NCBI RefSeq assembly: GCF_022539255.1
Contig: NZ_JAKZBV010000001.1
Span: 1,302,001 to 1,366,000, forward strand
DNA from: Sinomonas terrae
GTDB lineage: Bacteria; Actinomycetota; Actinomycetes; Actinomycetales; Micrococcaceae
Reading direction: 5' to 3'
Length of the DNA stretch: 64,000 nucleotides
The position numbers were made by a program, and so were the translations under genes. The notes beneath the pieces are model-generated. The model searched no databases and was not told the origin of the DNA. It saw nothing but the letters and a program-made list of their open reading frames with translations. Shown piece after piece: positions 24,989-34,478 of the stretch (positions are counted from its first letter, which is position 1; each line of letters opens with the position of its first letter).

Positions 24989-27096
24989 CGACGGAAGTCC
25001 AGTCGCTTGAGGACCGGCTCTTGGGCGGTCTCGACGACGAGCAGCGCACGGTCGCAACCACCCTCCAGGGCCCGCTCTGCGTCCTCGCGGGAGCGGGCAC
25101 CGGCAAGACGCGGGCCATCACGCACAGGATCGCCTACGGTGTCCATGCCGGCGTGTACCAGCCGCAACGCCTGCTCGCCGTGACGTTCACGTCCAGGGCT
25201 GCTGCCGAGATGCGGAGCCGTCTGCGCGATCTCGGCGTCGGCGGGGTGCAGGCTCGGACGTTTCACGCTGCCGCGCTCCGGCAGCTCCAGTACTTCTGGC
25301 CGCAGGCGGTCGGTGGCCAGCTCCCGGGCCTGCTTGAGCACAAGGCGCAGGCCATTGCTGAGGCGGCCAGACGGCTCCGGCTGACCGTTGACCGTGCGGC
25401 GATTCGCGACCTTGCCTCCGAACTCGAATGGGCCAAGGTCTCGATGCTCACTCCCTCCACCTATCTCCAGGGAGCTGCTGGCCGTGGCGAGCCGGGAGGT
25501 CTCCAGCCCACGACCGTGGCCCGTCTCTTCCAGGCGTACGAGGACGTCAAGATCGACAGGAACCTGATCGATTTCGAAGACGTCCTCCTCATCACGGTCG
25601 GGATTCTGCAGGAGGATCCGAAGGTCGCGGCCGAGGTCCGCGAGCAGTACCGGCACTTCGTGGTCGACGAGTACCAGGACGTCTCGCCGCTCCAGCAGCG
25701 TCTGCTCGAGCTGTGGCTCGGAGGCCGCGAGGAACTCTGCGTCGTCGGGGACGCGAGCCAGACCATCTATTCCTTCACCGGGGCAACATCGGCCCACCTT
25801 CTCGAATTCGGTCAACGCTTTCCGGACGCGACCGTGGTGAAACTCGTGCGAGACTACCGCTCCACTCCCCAAGTAGTCGATCTCGCGAACCGTCTCCTGG
25901 GAGCACGCCGAAGCGGTGGACCGGCCGCAGATCGGCTGTGGGCCGAGCCACTCCAGCTCCTGGCCCAGAGGCCCGCAGGGCCGGCCCCCGAGTTCGCCGA
26001 GTGCTCCGATGACGAGGCCGAGGCGGCCGCTGTTGCCCAGCGAATCGGCCAGCTCGTGGCGACTGGCACCGAGCCGAAGGACATCGCCGTGCTGTTCCGC
26101 ACCAACGGGCAGTCGGAGGCCTTCGAGCAAGCACTCACGGCCGCTGGCATCGGCTACCAGCTGCGCGGTGGCGAGCGGTTCTTCAACCGGCGGGAGGTCC
26201 GTGACGCCCTTCTCCAGCTCCGGGGGGCGGCGAGGACCCAGCCGACCGGCGTTCCACTCGGCCAAACCGTCCGAGACGTCCTCTCCTCGCTCGGCTACGC
26301 CGACACAGCGCCGTCTGGAAGCGGGGCCACGAGGGAACGCTGGGAGTCGCTCTCGGCACTCGTCGCGCTCGCAGACGAGCTCTCGGCCGGCCGGGGAGAA
26401 TCCTTCGGCCTGCCGGAGTTCGTCATCGAGCTGCATGAGAGGTCAGCCGCCCAGCACGCCCCCGCCGTGCAGGGGGTCACGCTCGCCTCCCTGCACGCTG
26501 CCAAGGGTCTCGAGTGGGACGCTGTGTTCCTCGTTGGCCTGAGTGAGGGGCTCGTCCCGATTTCCTTCGCCGACACCCCGGCTACCGTCGACGAGGAGCG
26601 CCGCTTGCTCTACGTCGGGATCACGAGGGCCCGAGAGTTCCTCCACCTTTCGTGGTCACTCTCACGGACCCCCGGGGGCAGAGCGCACCGCCGCCCGTCA
26701 CGCTTTCTTGACGGGCTGCGGCCAGGCAGCCTGCGTACGACGGCGTCCGCGACGGGAGGCGCTTCGGCTCGCCGGCGGCGGGAGTACCGGGGCCCGGCGG
26801 TGTGCCGAGTGTGCGGAGCCGTGCTCGAATCGGGTGCGGAACGCAAGGTCGGTCGCTGCGCCGCCTGCCCGCCGTCGTACGACGAAGCCACGTTCGAATC
26901 ATTGCGGGCGTGGCGCCTTGAGCAGGCACGGGAGGCGGACGTCCCAGCGTTCGTCGTGTTCACCGATGCGACGCTCACGGCCATCGCCGAGGCGAAGCCC
27001 GAGAGTCTGGGCGATCTCGCCAAAGTCGCCGGCGTCGGCAAGGCGAAACTCGAACGGTATGGCGACGCCGTCCTGGAGCTGCTCCGTGGCGCCTGA
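24985..27096 (+). CDS. uvrD2: UvrD2-type superfamily 1 DNA helicase with HRDC domain
   Basis: This is a 703-aa 3'-5' DNA helicase. Motor motifs are VLAGAGTGKTRAITHRI (Walker A), AVTFTSRAAAEMRSRL (Ia), FVVDEYQDVSPLQQRL (II), VVGDASQTIYSFTGA (III), ASLHAAKGLEWDAVFLVGLS (V) and RRLLYVGITRAREFLH (VI). The C-terminal part has a tetracysteine motif (VCRVCGA and then RCAACPP) and an HRDC domain (about residues 610-700, ending LAKVAGVGKAKLERYGDAVL), the architecture of mycobacterial UvrD2. It overlaps nudC upstream and the metallopeptidase gene downstream, so the three are probably co-translated. Confidence 0.93.
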   Translation: MTTEVQSLEDRLLGGLDDEQRTVATTLQGPLCVLAGAGTGKTRAITHRIAYGVHAGVYQPQRLLAVTFTSRAAAEMRSRLRDLGVGGVQARTFHAAALRQLQYFWPQAVGGQLPGLLEHKAQAIAEAARRLRLTVDRAAIRDLASELEWAKVSMLTPSTYLQGAAGRGEPGGLQPTTVARLFQAYEDVKIDRNLIDFEDVLLITVGILQEDPKVAAEVREQYRHFVVDEYQDVSPLQQRLLELWLGGREELCVVGDASQTIYSFTGATSAHLLEFGQRFPDATVVKLVRDYRSTPQVVDLANRLLGARRSGGPAADRLWAEPLQLLAQRPAGPAPEFAECSDDEAEAAAVAQRIGQLVATGTEPKDIAVLFRTNGQSEAFEQALTAAGIGYQLRGGERFFNRREVRDALLQLRGAARTQPTGVPLGQTVRDVLSSLGYADTAPSGSGATRERWESLSALVALADELSAGRGESFGLPEFVIELHERSAAQHAPAVQGVTLASLHAAKGLEWDAVFLVGLSEGLVPISFADTPATVDEERRLLYVGITRAREFLHLSWSLSRTPGGRAHRRPSRFLDGLRPGSLRTTASATGGASARRRREYRGPAVCRVCGAVLESGAERKVGRCAACPPSYDEATFESLRAWRLEQAREADVPAFVVFTDATLTAIAEAKPESLGDLAKVAGVGKAKLERYGDAVLELLRGA

Positions 27097-27643
27097 CAGC
27101 TCGCAGCCCAACGGCTCCCCGCCCGTCGAGGTGCGCCGTTCGGCCCGGCGCCGCAAGACGGTGAGCGCGTTCTGGGAGGGCGGAACCGCCATCGTCGCGA
27201 TCCCCGCACGATTCACAAAGGTCGAGGAGAAACTCTGGGTTGAGCGGATGGTCGAGCGTCTCGAGCGGGACAGGTCTCGCCGGAGCGGCCCTCGCAGCGA
27301 CCAGGAACTCATGGTGCGGGCTGCGGAGCTCTCGGGGAGGTTCTTGGAGGGTCGCGCACGGCCGGAGACCGTGCGGTGGGTCACGAACCAGTCGACTCGG
27401 TGGGGTTCGTGCACGCCGGGAGAGCGGAGTATCCGCCTGTCGCACCAGCTTCAAGGGATGCCGCAGTGGGTTGTTGACTACGTGCTCGTCCACGAGCTCG
27501 CGCATCTTCTCGTCGCGGGCCACACGCCCAGATTCTGGGCCCTCGTCGAGCGCTACCCGCGGATGGCGGAAGCAAAGGCGTTCCTCGCGGGCGTCTCCTT
27601 CGCTGCCTCGCGGGGCCTTACGCCGGAGGGCCCTCCGGCCTAG
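27086..27643 (+). CDS. YgjP/M48-like metal-dependent hydrolase
   Basis: This protein of about 185 aa has the COG1451 zinc-peptidase signature: VDYVLVHELAHLLVAGHTPRFW supplies HExxH-like HELAH plus a downstream His, and a Trp-rich WVTNQSTRWGSCTPGERSIR block precedes it, as in YgjP. The GTG at 27086 lies inside the uvrD2 end, an 11-bp overlap; GTG 27131 is an alternative that begins just before the conserved RRSARRRKTVSAFWEGG. Its substrate is unknown. Its steady association with uvrD2 suggests only co-transcription, not a shared pathway. Confidence 0.82.
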   Translation: MAPDSSQPNGSPPVEVRRSARRRKTVSAFWEGGTAIVAIPARFTKVEEKLWVERMVERLERDRSRRSGPRSDQELMVRAAELSGRFLEGRARPETVRWVTNQSTRWGSCTPGERSIRLSHQLQGMPQWVVDYVLVHELAHLLVAGHTPRFWALVERYPRMAEAKAFLAGVSFAASRGLTPEGPPA

Positions 27644-27653
27644 AATCTGGCCC

Positions 27654-27854
27654 ATGAGCCAGCTTCCAGCCGGGTATGCGAAGTATCTCGAGGGCCGCAG
27701 CGCCGACTTCATCGAGACCGTCCGACCAGTGCTCCTGCAGTCCGCAGCGGACGGACTGTACGGGGTCAGGATCGTCGACAATGAGCCTCACGCGCTGCAG
27801 GCGCTCGTAGATGACCGGATCCCGTTCGGGACGATCGTGGAGGATGTCGACTAG
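27654..27854 (+). CDS. Small conserved-looking hypothetical protein
   Basis: This 66-aa protein starts at ATG 27654, eleven bases after the metallopeptidase stop, and is probably the last gene of the adnA-to-peptidase direction. The sequence (MSQLPAGYAKYLEGRS at the start, IPFGTIVEDVD at the end) is soluble, mildly acidic and without Cys, signal peptide or membrane segment. I do not recognise a characterised family. Codon use looks coding (strong G/C at third positions) and the spacing is operon-like. Confidence 0.6.
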   Translation: MSQLPAGYAKYLEGRSADFIETVRPVLLQSAADGLYGVRIVDNEPHALQALVDDRIPFGTIVEDVD

Positions 27855-27986
27855 ACACGCCTCGGGCCACCTCCAGCCCTGGGCGGTCCGAAGGCTCTGG
27901 GCCGTCCGAAGGCCCTCGAACCGTCCGAAGGCGCCGGCGCCCCCGGCAGCCCCCAAGCAGGGCGAGCCTAGCCGACAGCTCGAGCC

Positions 27987-29528
27987 TCATTTGCCTGCGT
28001 GCGGCTCCCCGCCGTCCCCGCCGTCGTCTCCGCCGGGACGTCCGTCGCCGGTCGCGCCCTCAGGTCCGTCCTCTGATGGTTTCGCCTCCGGGGTCCCCGC
28101 CTCGTTCGCCTCGCTGGAGGCGGCGTCCTCGGCGTCTGCCCCGGACTCTTCGCCGCCTTCCGGGGTAGCGGCCTCGCTCGGGTGGTCAAATCCGCCCGCG
28201 AGCAGCTTCTCGAGTGCCGCGTCGACCTCGGTCTCCTGAGCCTCTGCGGCGGAGCGCCGCGAGCTGAAGCCGTTGGGATCGTCGAGATCCTCCGCGGTCG
28301 GGAGAAGATCCGGGTGCTTCCAGATGGCGTCCCGGCCCGTCACGCCGCGTTCCTGCTTGAGGGACGCCCACAGCTGGGCGGCGTCGCGCAGGCGCCGGGG
28401 GCGCAGCTCGAGGCCAACGAGCGACGCGAATGCGTGCTCTGCCGGGCCACCCGTGGCCCGCCGCCGCCGGACGGCCTCGCGGAGGGCGGGCGAGGAAGGC
28501 AGGACGTTCTCGGTCGCCGCTGCGGTGAGTTCGTCCACCCAGCCCTCGACGAGGGCCAATGCGGTTTCGAGCTTCGCGAGCGCCGCCTCCTGTCGCGGCG
28601 TCCGCTCGGGCGTGAAGACGCCGCCCTGAAGCGCTTCCTGGAGGGATTCCGGATTCCGCGGGTCGACTTCGCGGGCGACCTCTTCGATTCGGGAGACGTC
28701 AATGTGGATGCCTCGCGCGTAGTCTTCGACCGCGCCGAGCAGGTGGGCGCGGAGCCAGGGGACGTGCATGAAAAGCCGGGCGTGTGCCGCCTCGCGGACC
28801 GCGAGGTACAGCCGCACGTCGCCCTCCGGCAGCCCCAGGCCTTCGCCGAACTTCGCGACGTTCGCGGGAAGGAGTGCCATTTCGAGGTCGACGAGTGGGA
28901 CCCCGATGTCGGAAGCGCTCACGACTTCGCCGGAGAGCGCGCCGATGGCCGCCCCGAGCTGCATGCCGAAGATCGCGCCGCCCATGTTCTGGAGCATCGA
29001 GGTCGCGCCCCCGAGCATGCCCTTCATCTCTTCGGGGAGCTGTTCGCTGATGGCGGTCGAGAGGGCTGTGGCGACGCTGTTGGCGACCGGCTCGGTCAGC
29101 CGACGCCAAGTGGCCATCGTCGCTTCAATCCATTCGGCACGCGACCAGCCGCGGCCGATTAGGCCCGTGGAGGGGAAATCCGTCACATTGTCGAGCCACA
29201 GCTCGGCGAGGCGCAGCGCCTCGTCGACGTCACGGTTCTGCAGAGCCGAGACCGAGGGGTCGGAGGTCGTCGCGGCGGTACGGCGCGCGTGCTCGTGCGC
29301 GAGCTGCCAGTTCACGGGTCCGTCCCCGGCCGAGGACATCATCATGGACTGGACCTGCTGGAACATCTGTTGGAGGACGGCGGGGTCGCTTGGGAGACCT
29401 GCCGCCTTGGCGATCTCGGCTGGGTCGACCCCTTCGAGGCCTTCCCCGCCCATGAGCTTGGCGAAGAGTTCGGCGAGGGGATCCTGGGGTTCCTCGCCGT
29501 TGCCCTGTGGCTTGTCCGGAGTGGTCAT
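27987..29528 (-). CDS. Zinc-dependent metalloprotease family (DUF2342)
   Basis: This 513-aa protein belongs to the actinobacterial DUF2342/zincin-like family, which has an ortholog beside the PDZ and UPF0182 genes in mycobacteria. Recognisable segments are GMLGGATSMLQNMGGAIFGM, QLGAAIGALSGEVVSASDIG, VREAAHARLFMHVPWLRAHL (His-containing, the likely metal site) and YARGIHIDVSRIEEVAREVD. The C-terminal 90 residues are Glu/Ala/Gly-rich and probably disordered. ATG 29528 (MTTPDKPQGNGEEPQDPLAE) is chosen because the frame upstream is Arg-rich and lacks family character. Its protease activity rests on the family assignment, not on a classical HExxH. Confidence 0.8.
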   Translation of the reverse strand: MTTPDKPQGNGEEPQDPLAELFAKLMGGEGLEGVDPAEIAKAAGLPSDPAVLQQMFQQVQSMMMSSAGDGPVNWQLAHEHARRTAATTSDPSVSALQNRDVDEALRLAELWLDNVTDFPSTGLIGRGWSRAEWIEATMATWRRLTEPVANSVATALSTAISEQLPEEMKGMLGGATSMLQNMGGAIFGMQLGAAIGALSGEVVSASDIGVPLVDLEMALLPANVAKFGEGLGLPEGDVRLYLAVREAAHARLFMHVPWLRAHLLGAVEDYARGIHIDVSRIEEVAREVDPRNPESLQEALQGGVFTPERTPRQEAALAKLETALALVEGWVDELTAAATENVLPSSPALREAVRRRRATGGPAEHAFASLVGLELRPRRLRDAAQLWASLKQERGVTGRDAIWKHPDLLPTAEDLDDPNGFSSRRSAAEAQETEVDAALEKLLAGGFDHPSEAATPEGGEESGADAEDAASSEANEAGTPEAKPSEDGPEGATGDGRPGGDDGGDGGEPHAGK

Positions 29529-29758
29529 GATGCCGCCGATCACTTGGGAGGGAACGATCAACCTCACGGTACCGCGTGCGGACACGGCTGTCTCCGCGCA
29601 CGAGTGCCTTTCGCTCTGGGCACAGCGTAGGGTCCCAGTGCGGCGTGGAGTCCCGATGCGGCGTGGCGTGCCGGGGCTCCCGCGCCCCCGGGGCGCACTA
29701 CGCTGGAGGAAGCGAATCCCTGAGCACAAGCGGCGATCCCGCCGCGGAAAGGCGCCGC

Positions 29759-30946
29759 GTGAGCAGCAGCGTCCCCCCGACCGCCGGCATCCCAGCGGAC
29801 GACGGCGGCGCGCGGCCTCCTGAGGACGGCTCGCCGGGGGAGCCCCACGGCGCCGTGCGGGACGGCTCAGGCGACGACGCCGTCGTCGGGCGTTCCCGGC
29901 GCACCGGACGGGGCCTCGTCGGGGCGGTCGCCGCGGTCGCGGCCCTCGTTCTCGGCGGCATCGTGTGGGCCGCGCCGGTCCCGTATGTGGTCGAGCTGCC
30001 CGGACCTGTCTACAACACGCTGGGGTCCGACAACGGCAAGGACATCATCGCGATCCAGGGCCGCCAGACGTACCCGGCGCAAGGCGCGCTCAACGTGACG
30101 ACGGTGTATGTCGAAGGCGGCCCGAACTCGAACGTGAGCCTCCTGGGGCTCATCCGCTCCGCGCTGGACCCCTCGCAGTCGATCCTGCCGGTAGACGCCG
30201 TCTACCCTCCGGGCGTGACGAGCCAGACGGTCTCCCAGCAGAATGCCGCAGATATGCAGAATTCGCAGGACGACGCCGTCGCCGCCGCGCTCAAGACGCT
30301 CTCAATCCCGTTTCAACAGCAGCTCAAGATCGCCTCGCTCGTCCAGAACTCGGCTTCCGCCGGAAAGCTCCAGCCGCAGGACACGATTCTGAGTGTCGGC
30401 GGGCAGAAGGTCGCTTCTCTCACGGCCATCCAGCAGCTTGTGGCGTCTTCCAAGGGCAAGCCGCTCGACGTCGTCTTCCAACGCAACGGGACGCAGCACA
30501 CCGTCTCGATCACGCCCCGCGATTCGGGAGGAGGCCATTACCTGCTCGGGTTCACGGTCGCCTACTCGTTCTCGTTCCCGTTCAGGGTGGACGTCGCGTT
30601 GGACAGGGTGGGCGGACCGAGCGCCGGCATGATGTTCGCACTCGGCATCATCGACAAGCTGACGCCCGGAAACCTCACGAATGGAAAGCAGATTGCCGGG
30701 ACCGGAACGATCAGTCCCGACGGTTCCGTCGGAGAGATCGGCGGCATCGTCCAGAAGATGGAGGGCGCGCGGTCGCAGGGGGCCACCCTCTTCCTGGCGC
30801 CTGCGGGGAACTGCGGTGAGGTCGTGGGGCACATACCCAGTGGACTGTCCGTCGTGAAGGTCGGGACCCTCGATGCCGCGCGTCATGCGATCCAGGCGTA
30901 TGCACAAGGGACGGACCCCGCGACGCTGCCGCAGTGCACGAAGTAG
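29759..30946 (+). CDS. Membrane-anchored PDZ / Lon-type (S16) serine protease
   Basis: This 395-aa protein has a disordered N-terminal 45 residues, one transmembrane helix (LVGAVAAVAALVLGGIVWAA), then an extracytoplasmic PDZ domain (LQPQDTILSVGGQKVASLTA) and a C-terminal S16 peptidase domain. The catalytic dyad is visible: Ser in VGGPSAGMMFALG (about residue 287) and Lys in IGGIVQKMEGARSQGATLFL (about residue 332). The start is uncertain; GTG 29759 is chosen as the likeliest, but the frame remains open further upstream. It diverges from the DUF2342 gene and precedes the UPF0182 gene, the same trio as Rv3195-Rv3194c-Rv3193c. Confidence 0.85.
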   Translation: MSSSVPPTAGIPADDGGARPPEDGSPGEPHGAVRDGSGDDAVVGRSRRTGRGLVGAVAAVAALVLGGIVWAAPVPYVVELPGPVYNTLGSDNGKDIIAIQGRQTYPAQGALNVTTVYVEGGPNSNVSLLGLIRSALDPSQSILPVDAVYPPGVTSQTVSQQNAADMQNSQDDAVAAALKTLSIPFQQQLKIASLVQNSASAGKLQPQDTILSVGGQKVASLTAIQQLVASSKGKPLDVVFQRNGTQHTVSITPRDSGGGHYLLGFTVAYSFSFPFRVDVALDRVGGPSAGMMFALGIIDKLTPGNLTNGKQIAGTGTISPDGSVGEIGGIVQKMEGARSQGATLFLAPAGNCGEVVGHIPSGLSVVKVGTLDAARHAIQAYAQGTDPATLPQCTK

Positions 30947-31138
30947 CTCCTAGGAAGCAATCCGTCCCATGAACCCCTCGCCCGTCTCCGAATCGTTACC
31001 GGTCACCACGGAGCGGGCGGGAACTACGTATCGGGGCAGGGCGTGCTTGACTTAGGCGAGGGTGCACTGCGCCCGGACGCTCGGCGCAGGCTGACTGTTG
31101 CGCCGTGATGAGACCGAGCATTTGATGAAGGGGTAAAC

Positions 31139-34100
31139 GTGACAGCCCGTCCAGAAGGCACCACCCCGCGGCCCCTGAGGAAGAGGCGCGGACCCCTCAT
31201 CCCCACGATCATCATCGCGGTGGTGCTCGTGGTCGGCTTCGTGCTCTTCACTCAGGTCTGGACTGATGTCCTGTGGTTCCAACAGCTCGGGTACCTCGGG
31301 GTGTTCATTACCGAGAACCTCTCGCGGACGCTCGTCTTCCTCGTCGGTGCGCTGGGCATGGGCCTGGGCGTCTACGCGGCGATCCGGCTCGCCTACCGCG
31401 CGCGTCCCGTCTACGCGCCCGACGGCGGACCGCAGGACAACATGAGCCGCTACCAAGCGCAGCTCGAGCCAGTGCGCCGCGTGGTCATGGTCGGCGTGCC
31501 GATCGTCTTTGCCCTCTTCGCGGGTGCAGCGGCTGGAAGCCAATGGCAGAAGGTCGTGCTGTTCTTCAACCAGGTGCCGTTCGGGCAGAAGGACCCCCAG
31601 TTCGGGCTGGACTTCAGCTTCTACCTCTTCACGCTTCCTTTCATCGGGACGCTCGTGGGTTACATCCTGAGCATCGTCATCATCGCGGGCATCGCAGGGC
31701 TCCTCACTCACTACCTCTACGGCTCTATCCGGATCAGCGACCGCGGTCTCTACACCTCGCGTGCGGCACAGCTGCACCTCGCGATCAGCGGAGGCCTCCT
31801 GCTGCTTCTCATCGCGATCAACTTCTGGATCGACCGTTACGGCACCCTGCAGAATGCCGGCACCCGGTGGGCTGGCGCGATGTACACGGACGTCAACGCG
31901 GTCATTCCGACCCAGGCCATACTCGCGATCGCTGCTGGCATCGTCGCGATCCTGTTCTTCATCGCCGCTGCGATTGGGCGCTGGAGGCTTCCGCTCATCG
32001 GGACGGCCATGCTTGTCATCACGGGCATCTTCGCCGGCGGGATCTACCCGTGGGTCATCCAGCAGTTCCAGGTGACGCCTTCGGAGAAGACGCTCGAGGG
32101 CCCCTACATTGAGCGGAACATCTCGCTGACGCGCGAAGCCTACGGCTTGGACAACGTTCAGGTCACTCCCTACAACGCGACCACCAATGCGGCGCCCGGC
32201 GCTCTCCAGCCCGACGCGCAGACCACTCAGAACATCCGGCTTCTCGATCCGACGCTTGTGTCGTCGACCTTCCAGCAGCTCGAACAGTACCGCCCGTACT
32301 ATCAGTTCTCGCCGACGCTCAACGTCGACCGCTACAGCGTCAATGGCAGGAGCCAGGACACCGTGATCGCCGTCCGCGAGCTGAATCTGAACGGACTCAG
32401 CCCGGACCAGCAGTCGTGGTACAACACGCACGTCGTCTACACCCACGGCTATGGCGTGGTCGCGGCCTACGGCAACACGGCGACTTCTGACGGCAAGCCC
32501 GTCTTCCTCCAGTCGGGGATTCCGACGACGGGTGCGCTCGGCACCGAGAGCTCATACCAGCCGCGCATCTACTTCGGGCAGTATTCGCCCGATTACTCCG
32601 TTGTGGGAGGGCCTTCGGGCTCACAGCCCCGTGAGCAGGACAAGCCGCAGGGCAACTCTGGTGACACTCTCTACACGTACACGGGCAACGGCGGCCCCAA
32701 CGTGGGCAACTGGTTCAACCGTCTCATCTACTCGGTGAAGTTCCAGAGCACGGACCTCCTGTTCTCGGACGCCGTCAACTCCCAGTCGCAGATCCTCTAC
32801 AACCGAAATCCCCTCCAGCGAGTCCAGCAGGTCGCGCCTTATCTGACGCTCGACGGGACCGCGTATCCGGCAGTGGTCGACGGTCGTGTGAAGTGGATCG
32901 TGGACGGCTACACGACGAGCCAGTACTTCCCGTACTCACAACAGCAGCAGCTCCAGCAGGTGACGTCCGACTCGCAGACGGCCGCCGGCCGCAACGGTGC
33001 CCTCCCGCCGTCGAGCGTCAACTACATCCGCAACTCGGTCAAGGCAACCGTCGATGCCTTCGACGGTTCCGTCACGCTGTATGCGTGGGACGATCAGGAT
33101 CCCATCCTCAGGACCTGGGAGAAGGTCTTCCCTTCCAGTGTGAAGCCGATCTCGGATATGTCGGGCTCGCTCATGAGCCACGTGCGGTACCCGGAGGACC
33201 TCTTCAAGGTCCAGCGAGAACTGCTGACCACCTATCACGTGACGGACCCGGCGAGCTTCTACCAGAACGACGACGTCTGGAGCGTTCCGGACGATCCGAC
33301 GAGCGCGTCGCAGAACGGCGGCAAGCAGCCGCCCTATTACATGTCGCTGCAGATGCCGGGGCAGAAGGCACCCGCCTTCCAGTTGACCTCGAGCTTTATC
33401 CCTCAGACGGTACAGGCAGGCAAATCGCGCGATGTCATGTACGGCTTCCTTGCTGCCGACTCCGATGCGGGCAGCAAGGCAGGGGTCAAGGGGCCGGACT
33501 ACGGGAAGCTGCAATTGCTGAGACTCCCGACCGATACGAATGTGCCGGGGCCGGGCCAGGTACAGTCGCGCTTCGACTCCGACCCCTCGGTATCGACTTC
33601 CCTCAATCTGCTCAGACAGGGAGCCTCGAAGGTCCAAAACGGCAATTTGCTCACTCTCCCGGTGGGAGGGGGTCTGCTGTACGTCGAACCGGTCTATGTC
33701 CAGTCGACGGGATCGACGTCCTATCCGACGCTCCAGCGAGTTCTCGTCGCGTTCGGCGACAAGGTCGGCTTCGCGCCGACGCTCGACGAAGCCCTCAAGA
33801 GCCTCTTTGGGGGGAACGCGGGAGCTTCAGCTGGGGACGCTGGGAACAATTCGAGCGCGCCACCGCAATCGCCCCCTAATTCGTCCACAGCGGCGAGCAG
33901 CGCGAATTCCCAGCTCAACCAGGCGCTTCAGGATGCAAAGAAGGCCTTGAGCGATAGCCAAACAGCCCTTCAGAACGGCAACTTCGCCGACTACGGTGCC
34001 GCACAGCAGAGGTTGAGCGATGCCGTCACCCGCGCGCTCGCGGCCGAGGCCAGCCTGCAGGCTGCCCAGGGGCAGGGCTCGTCGACCGCTCCTTCGACGT

Positions 34101-34159
34101 CTTCGCCGAGTCCCTCGTCCAGCTCATCGGCGAGTCCTTCGCCAAGCCCGAGCCGCTGA
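31139..34159 (+). CDS. UPF0182 family large membrane protein
   Basis: This 1006-aa protein starts at GTG 31139. About seven hydrophobic helices fill residues 20-310 (e.g. LIPTIIIAVVLVVGFVLF, VVMVGVPIVFALFAGAAAG). A large extracytoplasmic domain follows, starting at the conserved ERNISLTREAYGLDNVQV and containing FSDAVNSQSQILYNRNPLQR and YPEDLFKVQRELLTTYHV, all hallmarks of UPF0182. The C-terminus has a helical Gln/Ala segment and a Ser/Pro-rich tail. The function of the family is unknown. It adjoins the PDZ protease gene, as in mycobacteria, and is the last core gene before the tRNA and the accessory DNA. Confidence 0.93.
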   Translation: MTARPEGTTPRPLRKRRGPLIPTIIIAVVLVVGFVLFTQVWTDVLWFQQLGYLGVFITENLSRTLVFLVGALGMGLGVYAAIRLAYRARPVYAPDGGPQDNMSRYQAQLEPVRRVVMVGVPIVFALFAGAAAGSQWQKVVLFFNQVPFGQKDPQFGLDFSFYLFTLPFIGTLVGYILSIVIIAGIAGLLTHYLYGSIRISDRGLYTSRAAQLHLAISGGLLLLLIAINFWIDRYGTLQNAGTRWAGAMYTDVNAVIPTQAILAIAAGIVAILFFIAAAIGRWRLPLIGTAMLVITGIFAGGIYPWVIQQFQVTPSEKTLEGPYIERNISLTREAYGLDNVQVTPYNATTNAAPGALQPDAQTTQNIRLLDPTLVSSTFQQLEQYRPYYQFSPTLNVDRYSVNGRSQDTVIAVRELNLNGLSPDQQSWYNTHVVYTHGYGVVAAYGNTATSDGKPVFLQSGIPTTGALGTESSYQPRIYFGQYSPDYSVVGGPSGSQPREQDKPQGNSGDTLYTYTGNGGPNVGNWFNRLIYSVKFQSTDLLFSDAVNSQSQILYNRNPLQRVQQVAPYLTLDGTAYPAVVDGRVKWIVDGYTTSQYFPYSQQQQLQQVTSDSQTAAGRNGALPPSSVNYIRNSVKATVDAFDGSVTLYAWDDQDPILRTWEKVFPSSVKPISDMSGSLMSHVRYPEDLFKVQRELLTTYHVTDPASFYQNDDVWSVPDDPTSASQNGGKQPPYYMSLQMPGQKAPAFQLTSSFIPQTVQAGKSRDVMYGFLAADSDAGSKAGVKGPDYGKLQLLRLPTDTNVPGPGQVQSRFDSDPSVSTSLNLLRQGASKVQNGNLLTLPVGGGLLYVEPVYVQSTGSTSYPTLQRVLVAFGDKVGFAPTLDEALKSLFGGNAGASAGDAGNNSSAPPQSPPNSSTAASSANSQLNQALQDAKKALSDSQTALQNGNFADYGAAQQRLSDAVTRALAAEASLQAAQGQGSSTAPSTSSPSPSSSSSASPSPSPSR

Positions 34160-34221
34160 TCGCAGCCACTCCCCGCCGATTTGGCGCTGGCGTTCACCGA
34201 TTGGTAACGTAGGGACCGCGG

Positions 34222-34295
34222 CGCGGGGTGGAGCAGTTCGGTAGCTCGCTGGGCTCATAACCCAGAGGTCGCAGGTTCAAATCCTGTCCCCGCAA
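34222..34295 (+). tRNA. Initiator tRNA-fMet (anticodon CAT)
   Basis: The 74-nt cloverleaf has a 7-base acceptor arm (CGCGGGG against CCCCGCA) with the unpaired first base C1/A72 typical of initiators. The anticodon stem CTGGG/CCCAG contains the three consecutive G-C pairs of initiator tRNAs around the loop CTCATAA, and the T arm reads GCAGGTTCAAATCCTGT. CCA is not encoded. A terminator hairpin follows five bases later and an integrase module lies 180 bp downstream, so the 3' end is a plausible attachment site. Confidence 0.95.
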
Positions 34296-34300
34296 CGAAG

Positions 34301-34332
34301 AAGGGCCGGAAACTTACGGGTTTCCGGCCCTT
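34301..34332 (+). terminator. Rho-independent-like terminator after tRNA-fMet
   Basis: A perfect 13-bp stem (AAGGGCCGGAAAC paired with GTTTCCGGCCCTT) closes a 6-base loop five bases after the tRNA. The terminal TT plus the stem A/T pairs give a short U-run. It should end the tRNA transcript and insulate the integrase genes downstream. Confidence 0.85.
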
Positions 34333-34478
34333 CCTGCGTAGGTGGAACTTGATACGGTCATCGTTTAGTCATCGGAAACCCCTCGTCCCCGGCACCAGCG
34401 GAGCGGGCCGCTGCCGCTGGCTCGGGTTGTTTCGGGGTGGTAGCGGATTCCGTGGTCTCGGCGGCGCACCTGTGCGGT

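Noticed and set aside
24451..26436. 661-codon open frame on the minus strand opposite nudC and uvrD2
   Set aside because: It is antisense to two genes with complete family motifs; the translation is rich in Arg, Glu and Gly without any motif, as expected for mirror frames in GC-rich DNA.
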